DNA of 64,000 bases from assembly GCA_916613615.1 (NCBI GenBank), contig OU744731.1, positions 60,848,880 to 60,912,879 on the forward strand. Reading direction: 5' to 3'. This document shows positions 46,431 to 58,856 of the stretch, piece by piece; the stretch's first letter is position 1, and the number at the start of each line of letters is the position of its first letter. This stretch comes from Steromphala cineraria. Taxonomy: Eukaryota > Mollusca > Gastropoda > Trochida > Trochidae. The notes beneath the pieces are model-generated. The model made no database searches. It had not been told where the DNA came from and saw only the letters and a list, made by a program, of their open reading frames with translations. The translations under genes were made by a program, and so were the position numbers.

Positions 46431-48025
46431 AGTCACGTTTACCGTTAAAATTAATCCTGTGTTAAGAACATATGAAACATCTGTCTACTTGATGCTATTT
46501 TGATTACTTAGTCTAGGTGTTGATTTCCTGCTATTATCCTGTTGTAACGCTGGTCTAGCACTGAAAACTTATTCAAATTCAAATTCTTTATTCTCTATAC
46601 ACCACCACTGGTGGTACAAGAGCATAGTATAATACACAAAACAAACATATATAAAAAATGTGAAGGTCAATATTAATACAGTTTCTTTAATTCGGTATTT
46701 ACAATTGTAATAAATCTGGACAATTTCTTTACAACTCGGAGTTTTTATGAACATAACAGTGTTTTCATTTTGTGGAGATTTTGGAAAGTATATAAATATT
46801 CTGGAATATAAAGTTTTCTTCTATCAGAAAAAGCTGGACATCGAAACAAGTAGTGAAATTCATCTGCTATTGCTGGAGAGTTACAGAGCGGGCAATTTCT
46901 ATTTTCACGTGGAATGCCTTTCCAGCGGCCAGTTTCAATAGGTAGATAATGATTACTTGTTCTAAATAGTAGTAAAGGGTATGAAATTGAGTTAGGCATT
47001 AATAGGTAGGCTTCAAAAGAGAAAGAGCTTTTAATAAATTGATAATAATATCCTTTAGAGCTTTCAGAGATATCACTTTGCCAGTTCTGTAAGAATTGGT
47101 CCTTTAATGTACGGTCTATTAGTGCAACAATTTCGTTGATTGAATAATACATAGGTTCATAAAACATACACGTTAATCCACAATTGTTAAAAAGCATCTT
47201 TATAAAGCTAAACCAGGGGTTACGAACACTGAGTGATTCATTGTGCCTTAATAGCCTGTAAAGGTTGGTTGAGAATTTGGTTGGAACATCAAATGTTTCG
47301 AGCCTATACCAAAATTTGATCATTTTTAAAGCAACAAGCATTTTAAGGGGAAATCTTTCAAGCTCGCCATAAACCATAAAGTTTGGTGTTGATGGCCGAA
47401 GACCTGCTGCTAATTTCATAAACTTTAGATGCACCTTTTCAATAATGTCTAAGTTTTCGTAACCCCATATTTCGGAGCCATATGTTAAAATTGGTAAAAC
47501 CATTACGTCAAAAGCTTTAAGAAGCGAGTCTAGTGGTAAATTAATATTACGTGATCTTTTAATAAGTGAAAACATGGCTTTTCTTGCGCTGTTTACAAGA
47601 TCTTTCATCGCAAAAATCATTCTTCTATTCCTATGAAAAGTAATCCCGAGATAGGTGTAAGAATCTGATATTTCAATTTGTTTAAAAAAGAACGTGATTT
47701 CTTATAATTGGATTTTATTCTCGCCCGAAGAGCACTCAATTTTCTTATACCCCACTTCCGGTCTCGTTGCTATGGTTTCCTTTGTTCTAACTGTAGGTGT
47801 ATTGACGGATGCACCTCTCTTTTTTCTGTTGTAACTGTAGGTTATCCACTGATACACCTCTACTTTTCTAATACACCTACTATTTATTGTTAATCTACAC
47901 TTAGTCAGGATAACAGATCTTCAACGTTGCCAAATAAACAGACTTGTAAAATTTAGAGTTTTAAGTTTTTGAGAATAATAATCAAAGATGGTGGGAATCG
48001 AACCAGGGACCTTTATCTTGTTAAA
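46431..48025 (-). repeat. Repeat copy 2, interrupted by a LINE
   Basis: The two halves, 46431-46573 and 47681-48025, align end to end with 44519-45003, including CACGTTTACCGTTAAAATTA, TTGTAACGC(A/T)GGTCTAGC and the B-box-like GGTTCGATTCC on the minus strand. The A-box half of the tRNA-like head is more decayed here. Confidence 0.8.
46574..47680 (-). mobile_element. 5'-truncated LINE insertion, ORF2 C-terminal half
   Basis: The minus-strand frame runs from about 47680 to a stop at 46745, some 310 residues: SDSYTYLGITFHRN, then LPILTYGSEIWGYEN (the conserved L-x-Y-G-x-E-x-W block after the RT domain), FRTSNHYLPIETGRW and CPLCNSPAIADEFHYLFRCP (zinc-binding zf-RVT). The 3' end repeats TTTGAATTTGAAT (seen as ATTCAAATTCAAATTC at 46572). 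There is no in-frame stop, so the insertion is young. The RT catalytic YxDD and endonuclease are missing, so it is not autonomous. Host sequence continues on both sides. Confidence 0.9.
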
Positions 48026-48074
48026 CAGCAAGGCAAACATAACAAACGAAACCTCATGACATTTTTCATCTTAA

Positions 48075-48430
48075 AAGGGGCAGTAGCACGCTTTTAGGGG
48101 GAATATTAAGTGATGTCAGGAAAATGAAAATTAATGGTTCCAATTGAAAGACAATGTATTTAAACTAAATGGAGCGGTAATAATTCAAATATATAACGTA
48201 AAGTTTGGCCATGCGATTCCTTTTTCTTACACAAAATGAATTAAAGGTGTTCACACAATATGGCCGCCAATGGATTTTATGTGAATCTGTATACTCTGTC
48301 CTCTTACTATGGATGATTGACTTGTGTAATGAGATTTTGACAATGTCAAAATAATACATTTAACATTAACTTACAATTATCAGGGAAAAATTGAGAAAAT
48401 AAAATTATCAAAAAACGTGCTACTGTCCCT
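48075..48430. mobile_element. TTAA-type MITE, complete
   Basis: It has ends AGGGGCAGTAGCACG and CGTGCTACTGTCCCT with TTAA at 48071-48074 and 48431-48434. The body closely matches the copies at 3902 and 52617. Confidence 0.85.
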
Positions 48431-48434
48431 TTAA

Positions 48435-49429
48435 AAAAACTTGTTATAAAATCAAAACGACAAATTATGTGTAATTGATTTCCTTTAGATCTGGATCTGA
48501 TAATTGCAAGCATCAAATTAATAACTCATAATTTATGACAAAATGTTTGAGAAAATGCATAATGGGGCTGCATCTAACCATTACTGTGGGATTTCAAGGG
48601 TTTCATATTGTTTGCGTACCTATCACTATCGATTTGATTTGAATGCGATAAGTCAAGTTCTAATTACATGTATTATCTATAATTAAGTTGATGAAAAATA
48701 AAAGTATTTTTTTAACATTATGTATGAGAATTGAGACAGTACTTTGTACACAACTATATCTTAAGAATTCAAGACAGATAATGTACGTTGATTTAAAAGT
48801 TTGTACCATGTAACCTTTATGCGGGGGTATAATTGCATGAACTCAAGTGCATGTTGGCAATTAGTTTGTCGACATTAACCTTTAAAGTACATTTTGAAGA
48901 TCAAAGATGATAAGTCAATTTCGCAATTTGTTGTAATGAAAACTGTACCTACCTTAATTCTTAACTTTGATATGAAATCAATAAGCTAAATATCAAATAA
49001 AAGTTGGCCATATTACATTATATTTTATGATTCATATCAAATAAAAATGTAATGGAAGATTAAATAGAATAACATCTCAACTGATAAACACCTGGTTTTC
49101 TTGTAAACACTTCGTTCTGATAAACACCAAGATAAGGCTGAACACCTGTTTTCTGAAAACCTCCGGCCTGGTTTCAAATAACTGTTTTAATTTGTTTCTT
49201 TTAGGCATATTTTTAATGATTTTCACTTCGATATTGACATGAATCTTGTGTTTTTTAAGCTCTAGTTAATGCTAAGCACCTGTTTTCTGATAAACATTTG
49301 TTTTCATAAAGAACCTATTTTTTGTTAAGCACCAGGTTTTTGTTAAATCACTTGGCTTCTGATTACTTATTTTGTTATTTTAAATAAAAATATGATTCTG
49401 TTAAACAAATGGTGTATAGGAATTAGACC
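48435..49429. other. Intergenic with a degenerate short-unit repeat
   Basis: From about 49080 to 49370 the motif AACACCTGTTTTCTGATAAA recurs five to seven times in degraded form. The rest is plain AT-rich sequence. Confidence 0.45.
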
Positions 49430-50205
49430 GACATGCCAGGTTGTGCAGTATGTAATGAGAAGTGCGCAATTCATAATGCGTAGTGCGCAATGCATGATGC
49501 GTATTAAAACACATTCAGCTGGCATTCCATTCGTGCTTGACGCGTAATTTCCGATTCCATGTATCAGTAAAAGTGTATTGGCGTATCCAATTTGATAGTT
49601 AATTCGTAATGAGATCTAAAATTAAACACTTTGCACTAAAATAGCTAAAATTGATTTAATGTACGCATGATGTGTTAAGAGTAATGCGTTAAGTTTTGAC
49701 CTTATTTTGTCTGTAAGTGCGTTTTGCGCATTCGGACACACTCTTGCGCGTTCCGGCGAACACGTAATACGCATTACGCATTGCGCACCCCGCACTACGC
49801 GTACATGAAATCAACTTCTTTGTTGAATACGCATTAACCATTTCGCACTCCGCATTAACAATTGCGCAATTCGCATTATGCACTACGGGCACAATGAAAG
49901 CCGGCCTAACACTAAAATAGTAAAAGTTATTCCATGAACGCGCTTTAGTTTTATGTGTACGTGTACGTGCGTGCTGTGGGATTCATGACTTTGTTATGTC
50001 CGATTTCAGGTGTGACGTAAGAATCAAATTTGACGTATTGTGTATTCGAACACAGGCTTTCGTGCAAACGTGCACTACGTGTTGCGCATTGCGCACTTCC
50101 CATAACGCGAACATGGAATCTACTGTTTTAGTGGTTAGTGTTGAATACAAATTACGCATTCCTCACTACCCAATACGCATTACGCATTACGGACACATGG
50201 AATGC
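49430..50205. repeat. Cluster of GCATTACGCA-type short repeats
   Basis: Three blocks (about 49440-49505, 49765-49890, 50070-50195) are made of overlapping GTAATGCG, GCGCAATGCG, CGCACTACGC and CGCATTACGCATTACG words. The first block is in the opposite orientation to the other two. TGGCATTCCAT (about 49522) and ATGGAATGCCAGCC (about 50197) form inverted ends. It looks like a foldback or MITE-like element with tandemly grown interior. Confidence 0.6.
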
Positions 50206-50638
50206 CAGCCTTATACGAAGCCACTCTGGCCTGACACGCTTTCAAGTTTAATTGATGTTCGTCGTGACAAACTACCCAGAAGCAAAATATAAATGGTTTG
50301 ATTGTTATCTTGGTATATTATAATTTTCTCACACTAAAACTCACACAAAAAATTAAGTTAAAGATAACATTTAAAAACATATATGACACCTTTAATGATT
50401 TGATAATGTTTACTTTAAAATCTTCATTGATAGGTTTTATGTTATTGGATGACTTAACTTATGATATACATGTAGCATGACTCTACACATTTTATTGAAT
50501 CACTTGATGATAACATGGGTGATGAAACTTAGAAAATTAAATTTTCTTAATTTCTTTTTCAAAGGAGTATACACAAATTAGTTTTTATTAAGCAACGCAT
50601 TTTGGGTAAAAAATGAATATTGTCATTGGAGAGGCCTG

Positions 50639-50785
50639 TCACCTTGCTGCTGTAATCACTGCATCATCCCCAATTGCCTCATTTGTCACCTTCCTGCTGT
50701 AATCACTGCATCATCCCCAATTGCCTCATTTGTCACCTTCCTGCTGAAATCACTGCATCATCCCCAATTGCCTCATTTGTCACCT
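50639..50785. repeat. Tandem repeat, 47-bp unit, about three copies
   Basis: Units containing CCTGCTGTAATCACTGCATC and CCCCAATTGCCTCATTTG start at 50641, 50688 and 50735, with a fragment at 50782. The 76-residue open frame here is a product of the repeat. Confidence 0.9.
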
Positions 50786-50872
50786 TCCTGTCCACGATTC
50801 CTACATCTTCCTCTGCTCATGTCACTGTTCCCTCCTCCTTTCTCTTCTTTTCGTCTGTTTCCGTTTCAAATA

Positions 50873-51450
50873 CATTTAGGGGCAAAAGAAACGATACCAT
50901 ATAAAATGCATGATAGGTTAATCTACGATTGATAGTTACGGCTGAAACAGGGTTAATTCATGTATTCAAGAGCTATAACTGAACTTAGTTTTTAATTTCA
51001 GAGCTATATCTGTTAACACTTTTGAAATACAAGCCTTTCAAAAAACGCTGTTAAAAAATCTCCTTAACTAGACGAGATAGGATAGTGAAAATGACCCTTT
51101 TTCGTGTTTTTAAACCAAAATACAGCCAAAATGCGTGAATAAATTAACACCTACAAGGGTTATTTTTATTGATACCATCTTAGATTTTATAGATTTTAAA
51201 ATTTCACAATTATTTTATTCCAATTCCAAAGATTATGACCAAAAATAACATCGAAAAAGCTGTTTTTGGACCCTTTGTGTATTTGAACAGTCATACAATT
51301 ATAAGTATTATACTTTGATGTTTGAAATTGTGAGTACTTCTTCACAACTGATGTGCCTATCACAAAGGCTCGTAGTCGCATTTCATTTACAACAGGATTT
51401 TGTTTTGTACTCTTTTGAAAAGTTTGTATCGTTTCTTTTGCCCCTGAGTG
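50873..51450. mobile_element. Tc1/mariner-like MITE with TA flanks, 578 bp
   Basis: The left end CATTTAGGGGCAAAAGAAAC and the right end GTTTCTTTTGCCCCTGAGTG are inverse over about 25 bases with two or three mismatches, flanked by TA at 50871-50872 and 51451-51452. No transposase was recognised inside. Confidence 0.75.
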
Positions 51451-51657
51451 TAGATGGACTTCCTCAGACAATGACAAACTAGTTTCAGGGCGATGCTTGG
51501 ACGATCACTATGTCGAATCTGCGGATTCAAAAGTAACAAACAAGTCAACCCTTCTTGCTTATTGAAATGTCATTCCCTGCTGTAAGACAGAACTTCCGGT
51601 CCAGGTACTTCACGACAAGGTCCATAGGTAGCTGGGAAGGGCACCGAAATTATCTAT

Positions 51658-51776
51658 GCTATTATTAAATATGAATATTTATATTTTTCGTGGTTGCTCA
51701 AGGCGCTTGCTGTTTCCCCTGGTCAATGGCATTCTTTCACCGTCCGATCCTTTTTCCAATTCATCTCCCTGGGGAT
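51658..51776 (-). mobile_element. SINE 3' fragment
   Basis: CGTGGTTGCTCAAGGCGCTT, CCCCTGGTCAATGGCATTC and CACCGTCCGATC match the 3' half of the SINE at 61791-62190, in the same orientation. The tRNA head is absent. Confidence 0.8.
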
Positions 51777-52612
51777 GTAAATCTATTTGGAAATGGCTAA
51801 GTGTAGTTTTTAGTTATCATTTTTAGTTACTTGTTGCACCTCGCACAGCATTACGCGACAAATATATTTTTTTACTAATTTTTATATTTTCTATTTAAAT
51901 AAATTACGTAAAAGAGTACATATCTTAAAACATATATACTCTAGTTTCACACGGAGGGTCATCGGGAATACTGGTAGATTTTAGATGGACAGTATTAACA
52001 AATTAAGTCTACATTTATTTAGATTTTTGAAAATGTTGTCTTTTCGACAATCAACTTGCATAAACAGTCTGTCCGACCGTAGAACGCGTGTTCTGACGTT
52101 TACTCAGCTAGTCAATTACAAGTCGCCCTCAATGTACAAAAACGTAATAAATCTCCCCTGTGCGATTTTGTACCGGTAAATATCCTCCGGAAAAGAATCG
52201 CCCCCTTTACAAATGCTGTTTACGTCTTGATATTTATGAAAAGGGTTTCAATGCATTGTAAAATGTGTTCGAAATAATATTTTAAGAGATCTCTAAGTGA
52301 TACGTTTTACAAAATAATATTTATTAATAATGATAATCTTATTTTATTTACGTCAATGTTTCTAATAATCATAATCATAAAATCTGACAGAGAGAAGCCT
52401 TCAGCCGTGACATTAATTTCTAAACATGACGCTAAAATGATGCAGCCGTCCGTGAAAAGTCACTTTACGTTATTGTCTGATGACCTTGAACACTATTGCT
52501 GACGTAGCAAATAAAATCACATTTTATCCGAACATCAAATGAAAAATAAGTAAGACTTTCAGCGTGATCAGGAAAGATATTTAAATCCCTGTTAATGTAC
52601 CGAGTTATTACC
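51777..52612. other. Intergenic, nothing recognised
   Basis: This is AT-rich DNA. The short open frames show no family resemblance. Confidence 0.4.
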
Positions 52613-52616
52613 TTAA

Positions 52617-52959
52617 AGGGGCAGTAGCACATTTTTATGGGGAATTTAAGGTGATGTCAGGAAAATTGATGGTTCCAAATGAAAGACAGTGTGAAACTAA
52701 TGCAGTAATAATTCAAATATATAATGTAAAGTTAAGCCATGCGATTCCTCTTTCTTACACAAAATGAATTAAAGGTGTTCACACAAAATGGCCGCCAATG
52801 TATTTTATGTGAATCTCCATACTTTGTCCTCTGACTATGGGTGATTGGCTTGTGTAATGTGATTTTTGACATTGTCAAAATAATACATTAAGCATAAACT
52901 TACAAACATCAGTAAAATATTTAAAACATAAAATTATCAAAAACCCTGCTACTGCCCCT
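52617..52959. mobile_element. TTAA-type MITE, complete
   Basis: It is flanked by TTAA at 52613-52616 and 52960-52963, with ends AGGGGCAGTAGCAC and CTGCTACTGCCCCT. It contains ACATTAAGCATAAAC, the intact version of the site that received the nested copy at 2029. Confidence 0.85.
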
Positions 52960-52963
52960 TTAA

Positions 52964-53552
52964 AACTGTATGATAATTTTTTTTATTGAAAGGCAACCTA
53001 GAATTACAATGTTTCTCAAATTCTGTTTCATTACGATGTTGATAAATTAAAAGAGTTACAGGTTTTTAATAATAAACATCCATATTTCACAATTTTTGTT
53101 TTCCTTTTTTGTATAATGAATGTTATTGAACAGATTGTTATCATTTGACTTACTTATGTAAAATATAACTTCATTATTTCATTATAAAAATGTGAACTTA
53201 TTAGCATTTAAAATTGCAAAATCATTATGACAAGTACTGCGGTATTTATGTTACAATTTGTTTGTAAACATGCAGTCGAAGAAGAACTGCTGACATCATA
53301 AGTAGGGTAAATACATATTTGCAACTCAAGAATTGGCAAGGCCTGTCACGGTATTATGATTTTGGCTCCAATTATATAAGGCGTGAATGGATAAGGTGGA
53401 GTACATTTTGTTTCCCAGCATGTTGTTACTGCTCTGAGTTACAGATGCTTGTGCACACAATTATTGACGTAGGCAATGAAATGGGGGTATTTATTAGGCG
53501 CACATTTTCATCCACTAGTGCATGTTCAAAGCGCTACCAAAATTTTACTTAA
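52964..53552. other. Intergenic, nothing recognised
   Basis: AT-rich between a MITE and a SINE. No coding signal was recognised. Confidence 0.4.
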
Positions 53553-53970
53553 TAGCGCGGTGGTGTAGTGGTCATCCTCGGTTACCCAGGGGTTTATGCT
53601 CCGATCCTCTCCACATGATGTGGAGAGGATCGGAACATAAACCCCTGGGTAACCGAGGATGTGTAGTGGTTAGTGTGCTGGCCTGTCACGCCAAAGGTCC
53701 GGGTTCGAATGCCGGTGGAGACACCAAATAGTTGTAACCTGAGTTGAACACTGTGTTGTGTCCTTGGACAAGACACTTCATCCACATTGCACTCAGTTCA
53801 CCCAGCTGTATAAATGGGTACCTAAAAATGGGAAGAGTATGGGCCTATATGGTCGCGTGAGGCGCTTAGTAGCTTGACTCGAAAGTACAATGCCTTCAGG
53901 GTAATAATATACATCGTATCGCCCTGTGTATCGCCGTTGAGCAGTCCTGGACTGGATACTAGGCGTTAAA
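53553..53970 (+). mobile_element. tRNA-derived SINE carrying a palindromic insertion
   Basis: The head begins TAGCGCGGTGGTGTAGTGGT. An A-box-like TAGTGGTTAGTGTGCTGG and a B-box GGGTTCGAATGCC follow the inserted palindrome. The core CCTTGGACAAGACACTTCAT followed by CAGTTCACCCAGCTGTATAA is the kind seen in Deu/V/Meta-type SINEs. The tail ends near GGATACTAGGCGTTAAAAT. Removing the insert restores a continuous tRNA-like head. Confidence 0.75.
53573..53661. mobile_element. Perfectly flanked 89-bp palindromic MITE inside the SINE head
   Basis: CATCCTCGGTTACCCAGGGG at the left is repeated in inverse at the right (CCCCTGGGTAACCGAGGATG). The two 44-bp arms differ at one base. The 9-bp target TGTAGTGGT is duplicated at 53564-53572 and 53662-53670. 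A 9-bp duplication is typical of Mutator-like transposons. Confidence 0.9.
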
Positions 53971-54618
53971 ATCACTACCATTGTTAAAATTAGTGTTATT
54001 ACCCTCGTTTAACCCAAGATGACGTATATGTCGCTAGAAGATCACCACAAACACAACTCTTTACCAGGGACAGAGGCCCTTATGAATAAAGTCCCTTGTC
54101 CATGGTGACACTACAATATAACTATAACATATAACTAGCTTGAAAACGACATTAGAGTCTATGTCGAAACGTCGCCAACACAGAATAAAGAAGTTGTACA
54201 TCAAAGATATTGCCTTCATCATTATTCATCACCTTCGACTTTTCAATCGAGAGAGTCGTGTTCACAAAGAAAACTTTATGACTATGATGAAAATGTATGA
54301 CTATGTAAAAGTAAAATCGAAGCCCAAAATTAAAGATGTTAGAACATGTTTATTTTCACAACCCTTCTTTGGTCCCTTTCAAAAATAATGAATGAAGTTT
54401 GAAGTACTACGGATGTGGCACCTGATCGTTTGAAGCGTGCAAAAATCGGGTATTAGGCACGGTACACGAAATGAATGTTCTGAGCACGTGCACGTTGTGC
54501 AGTGCGTGAACATACGGGTACTTTGCAACAAGTTTTCGCAAGTCGTCCATTTCGTCTTTGGTTTTGACTGATTGATTCGGACGTCTTATTTGTGCTCTAA
54601 TACGACAGTACTATTACG
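53971..54618. other. Intergenic; possible promoter region at right
   Basis: An 82-residue open frame at 54140-54388 (basic, with SKRRQHRIKKLYIKD) has no recognised family. 54400-54618 is richer in CG dinucleotides than its surroundings (GAGCACGTGCACGTTG), which would suit a promoter for the candidate exon that follows. Confidence 0.3.
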
Positions 54619-55071
54619 ATGGTGGCTCTCAAAACATTACAATCGTTCGGATTTCAACATAAAGGTAATCATTCTTGGTATTTGTTTAAACTTGAATAAC
54701 GTTCACATGATTAGTTGTAGCTGTTAATTGTTTGCGATAATTTATATCAACAGGCAATGTAAGTTTATTTGATGGTTCCCTTACAATTCTAAGTACAATT
54801 CGCTAACAAAGTGTGTTGATTGAAATATGCGTTTCCCGACAGCATGCATCGATGAATTCAATGATGTCATAATCAATGTTTGATTAATCATGAACACACA
54901 CTGACAAAAGCTGATGTATTTTTTCTTTCATATATTTTATTTCGTGTAGTTTAAGAGACATTTTCATAAGAGTCCTTGTATTCGATATCAGGACTGTTCT
55001 GACGAAAACGGTCCTGATACCGATGATGAACAAGATATTTTATCAATGGTTGCCACGGACAACGAGGTCTA
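54619..55071 (+). CDS. Possible two-exon small gene, unconfirmed
   Basis: MVALKTLQSFGFQHK is read from an ATG at 54619, followed by a donor-like AAAG|GTAATC. At 54953 an acceptor-like TTTTATTTCGTGTAG precedes a frame reading FKRHFHKSPCIRYQDCSDEN and then GPDTDDEQDILSMVATDNEV before TAA at 55069-55071. Both pieces look protein-like, but the phases do not match: joining after AAAG gives GTT TAA. Either a different donor or acceptor is used, or this is not one gene. No family was recognised. Confidence 0.2.
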
Positions 55072-55335
55072 AGTGGTTTGTAATTTAGCATACAACGTAT
55101 TGATGGACCTATCCTTTAATTTTGATTGATAATTAGACCGTAAAAAGTTGAAACCTAAGGTTTACAAAATAACATTGAATTCCATGGACCAGTCATTGAA
55201 TTTGCCCATTATTTGTTGTACAAACGGATTTGAAATATTTGTTTAAAAATTACAATGCATCATTAATAAGAAATATTTAAACCATTTTTCTATCAGTATA
55301 TACTCAATTTAAAACATCAGTATGATAGCATTTAA

Positions 55336-55370
55336 AGGGGCAGTAGCACTTTTTTAGGGGACATTACCAG
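55336..55370. mobile_element. TTAA-type MITE end fragment
   Basis: TTTAAAGGGGCAGTAGCACT with TTTTTTAGGGGACATTA is the first 35 or so bases of the family. The remainder is missing. Confidence 0.7.
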
Positions 55371-58300
55371 CTATTAGAGTCAGTTTCTGAAATTATCTGC
55401 CCTTGGCTCATAAAGTCAAATTGAAGCGCCCGGCGTTACGGTTGAACGGCGGCCAGTGCTGCTGTGCAGCCCCCACAGGGGGTTAATCTCGTTGCATCAT
55501 ATAGGTTAAGTAAACAAGCATCGCTTACCGGGCAGACTGAGCTCCTCTCCTTGGTCAAATTTAGCGTATGTACAATCCTGCTCTTAATAGTCTGTCATCC
55601 AGACCCTAAAGCGGAACTATTTAATCCATGACCAACCCAGTCTAGAAAAGTATAGCAGGTCTAGATCGCTCAGCTTTAGGTCTGAAGTTAAAGCATCTTC
55701 TGGGCTCCATTTTGATATAATACATGTATTGTTTAAAAATATTGCCAATATTGAAAAAATTCTTCTGAGACCAAATTTTACTCTAAGCTCTTTATAGTTC
55801 GTCTATTTGATAATTTACAATTATTCAAGAATAAGATTCAAAGAATTAGGGATATGATTGAACATTTATATGTCTTGGTTGATGCCCTGATACCTGTCCC
55901 ATACAGTAGCAAATCTCGATAAAGATAGCCCAAAAAAAATTAAATTCACAGAATGAATTCACAGGTACATTTTTTTCGATGTGTTCTTTAAGTTTAACTC
56001 TTCTGTGTTGTGTAAAACATTTTGTCAATGTCTTGTCAATCTGGTAAACAAATAATTTAAATGTAATATTGGTGTGTAAAAATTTTCTTTTAAAGGAAAA
56101 GAAAATAAGGTCTTACATATTTTATTTGAATCCATAGCATCAAATTTATTAACATTCATGTTTTTTCGAATACAACCATTGTATTAGGGAATGCCACTTA
56201 ACTGTACAGCATTTTATTTCTATTTCAATTAAAATCGCGTTTGAACATTTAAGATTGCTGATTATTGTTTATTTTGGTGCTATATGGTGTATTTAAAGTA
56301 TATCTTTTGCGATAGTAGGCGAACAGAATACACATTTATTATAATTTGAATCTTGATTCAGTTAGTGAGTTCATCAGGTAGCTCCTCTGAATGTTCAGTA
56401 TGCCTTGAGGAAAACAAAAAAACAAGGAAGTTTTTGGTCATCATGAATTGAATGTACTGTAAGTTATTCGGAAGTCACTTCTTGTATTTATCTAAAGTCT
56501 CGTTTCATTCAACATGTGAATAAGCTTCTCCCGTTTACGAACTTTTGTATTGACGCCTAGTGACTTCAATAATTACATGATGTCGGCATCGCTCATTAGA
56601 AAAAAATAAGATAAAGGAAAGCATAACAAATATTTCATAGAAAAATAAATCTCAGAACGCTTTCAAAACAACGCCGCAAAATAAGCCTAATCGGTCTCTA
56701 ATTCTTTGTTCTCTTGATAGCCACTTGTGTCAAATTTGACCGATTATTGACTAAGTAGTTATGATATATGCACCAATTGACTTCTTTGAGTGGCCTTTTA
56801 TAAGTTGGTATGTTGAAGGAATATAACTCACTTTGCAAAATAAAATTGTATAGTTGAAGTCCATATAAATTATCTTCGTTTACGAAACAATTGTTGGATG
56901 AAAAACTAAGCTTTACATGCTCATTCAAATTAGCAATATCTTTTTTCCATATAAGAATAAATATATTCTAGCCAAAAATAAAGTAAGTTAGGTTTATTTG
57001 CAATATTTGTCATTATGAATAATGATCTATTTATTCCATTATAAGCTGATATTTCATTAAAATTCCAATATCCTCAAATGACAATGTCCGTTATGTTCAT
57101 GTCTAACATGGCAACAAGTATGGCTAAACCATCATTTGTCCACAACCACGATGCATTAGATACGAGCCTTTAATACAGTCTAGGTCCTAATTCTGCAAGT
57201 CTTCATTTGAAATGAAAAGCATAAAGAAAAATATTATGAATGAAGGTATTTAAATATTTCACTCTTGCCACGAATGTTAAATGCAAATTTATATACAAAG
57301 TTCCCTTTTTCACAAAGTGATATTTGCTTAAGTTAAGGTAACTGGACATTTAACATAAAACCGATTGGTCTTTGTATTGTCTGTCGAGATACGCAGTGAC
57401 ATACAATACTATCTCATCGTCAGGCTATTGTTACTCATTACATGGTATTTTCTCCTGTCCATCTTTGGAACTATGTATTGTTCTTTGATATAATTTCTAT
57501 TGGTGGCGTTTTTAACAATACAAATGAATTTGATTTAAAATTGTAGCAGTATATCTAACAAGTGCATTTTACTGAGTTAGACACTTGCGTTAAAGACACA
57601 TGGAACACGAATTAATATTAAAAAAATAATTACTTTTGCATTAATTTACTTGTTAACCATATCTGGACGACTGTGGAGAAGTACTGTATGTAGGACGACA
57701 TATTCACATATTTAATTAAAGTGATATAATAGAACAAGAAAACTTACATATTCAGAGTTGGTTCTGGAAAATTTCAAAAGTGTATCCGCTTCAATCAACT
57801 GATGTGTGCGTTTTTGGCAACACTCAAATTGTGTTCCGATTACAGAATGTAATCTATTTAAGATACTCAGTTGCATTGCGAATTGCATGTGTATTCCCTT
57901 ATTTGGTAAGGGAGAGACTTTGTATATGACCTTTTCCCTACAAAAATTGTCAACTGTCGCTAGTTATAAGATAAAGTTAAGCTGTTAGGTAACATACAGT
58001 TGCATTAGCAGTAACATCTAATGAGTAAATGTCGATGTATATCTCGGGCACATATGTCTGTAGGAAGGCTTAATTCATCCCGCCACATATGGGGACAATC
58101 AGGTTTTAAAATCCAAAATCGAAATTCTTATTAATTATTATTTAATTGAAACTCTGTTTAATTCATATATTTTGTTTCAACAACTTGATAGAAACATCAG
58201 AGTTGTTTAATGATATATCACAAATATTCATACATTACCACAGTTTCTGCAGATTTCTAAATGTGAGCTTACACAATGTGCTCAAAGTGAGATAAGCAGC

Positions 58301-58856
58301 ACAGGGTTATATTACAATACCAACATAATAAAAGAATACCCACTGTGACGAGCTAAGACCACTCAGGCCGGGACTCGTGATTAGCGAGGCGTGACACAGA
58401 ATTATTCAGTTTTTCTCAATTTTCTAATGATCTGGGAACAATGGGTATTTACGTTAAAACGATTTTGATTTCACCTAATTGAAGAAGAATATTTCATCTT
58501 TGGAACCCAGACCTTGAATTTTAAATCCTAAAAGCAGTTATATGTCATTATGCCCGTGACAGATACTCACAGATACATGTTTATAAGGGCCGATATGAAA
58601 ATGAAACAGACATTTGAAAAACGCCCGGGAACAATCAGAAAAATTGTTTTCTGAAAACTAAAATAACCATCTTAAAGAGCATAAATTGATCATTACGAAT
58701 ATAACCTCGAATTTATTTTAACCATATTGGTTATTAAGCAACATGAGTATTAAGAACTGCTTCTACAGTAATCTTCTACAAACGCATAGCTCTGGCAAGA
58801 GGGATTCTCACGCATGCGCAAAAGGGGGTGAGTATAATAGCTGGTAATGGATTAGA
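55371..58856. other. Long gene-poor stretch
   Basis: The first 200 bases are richer in GC (GCGCCCGGCGTTACGG, GTGCAGCCCCCACAGGGGG). The rest is AT-rich with only short open frames, none with a recognisable family. No tandem repeats or inverted ends were found by eye, though old, decayed elements would be missed. Confidence 0.4.

Noticed and set aside
53522..53785. Open frames on both strands around 53.6 kb
   Set aside because: They are produced by the palindromic MITE and SINE head.
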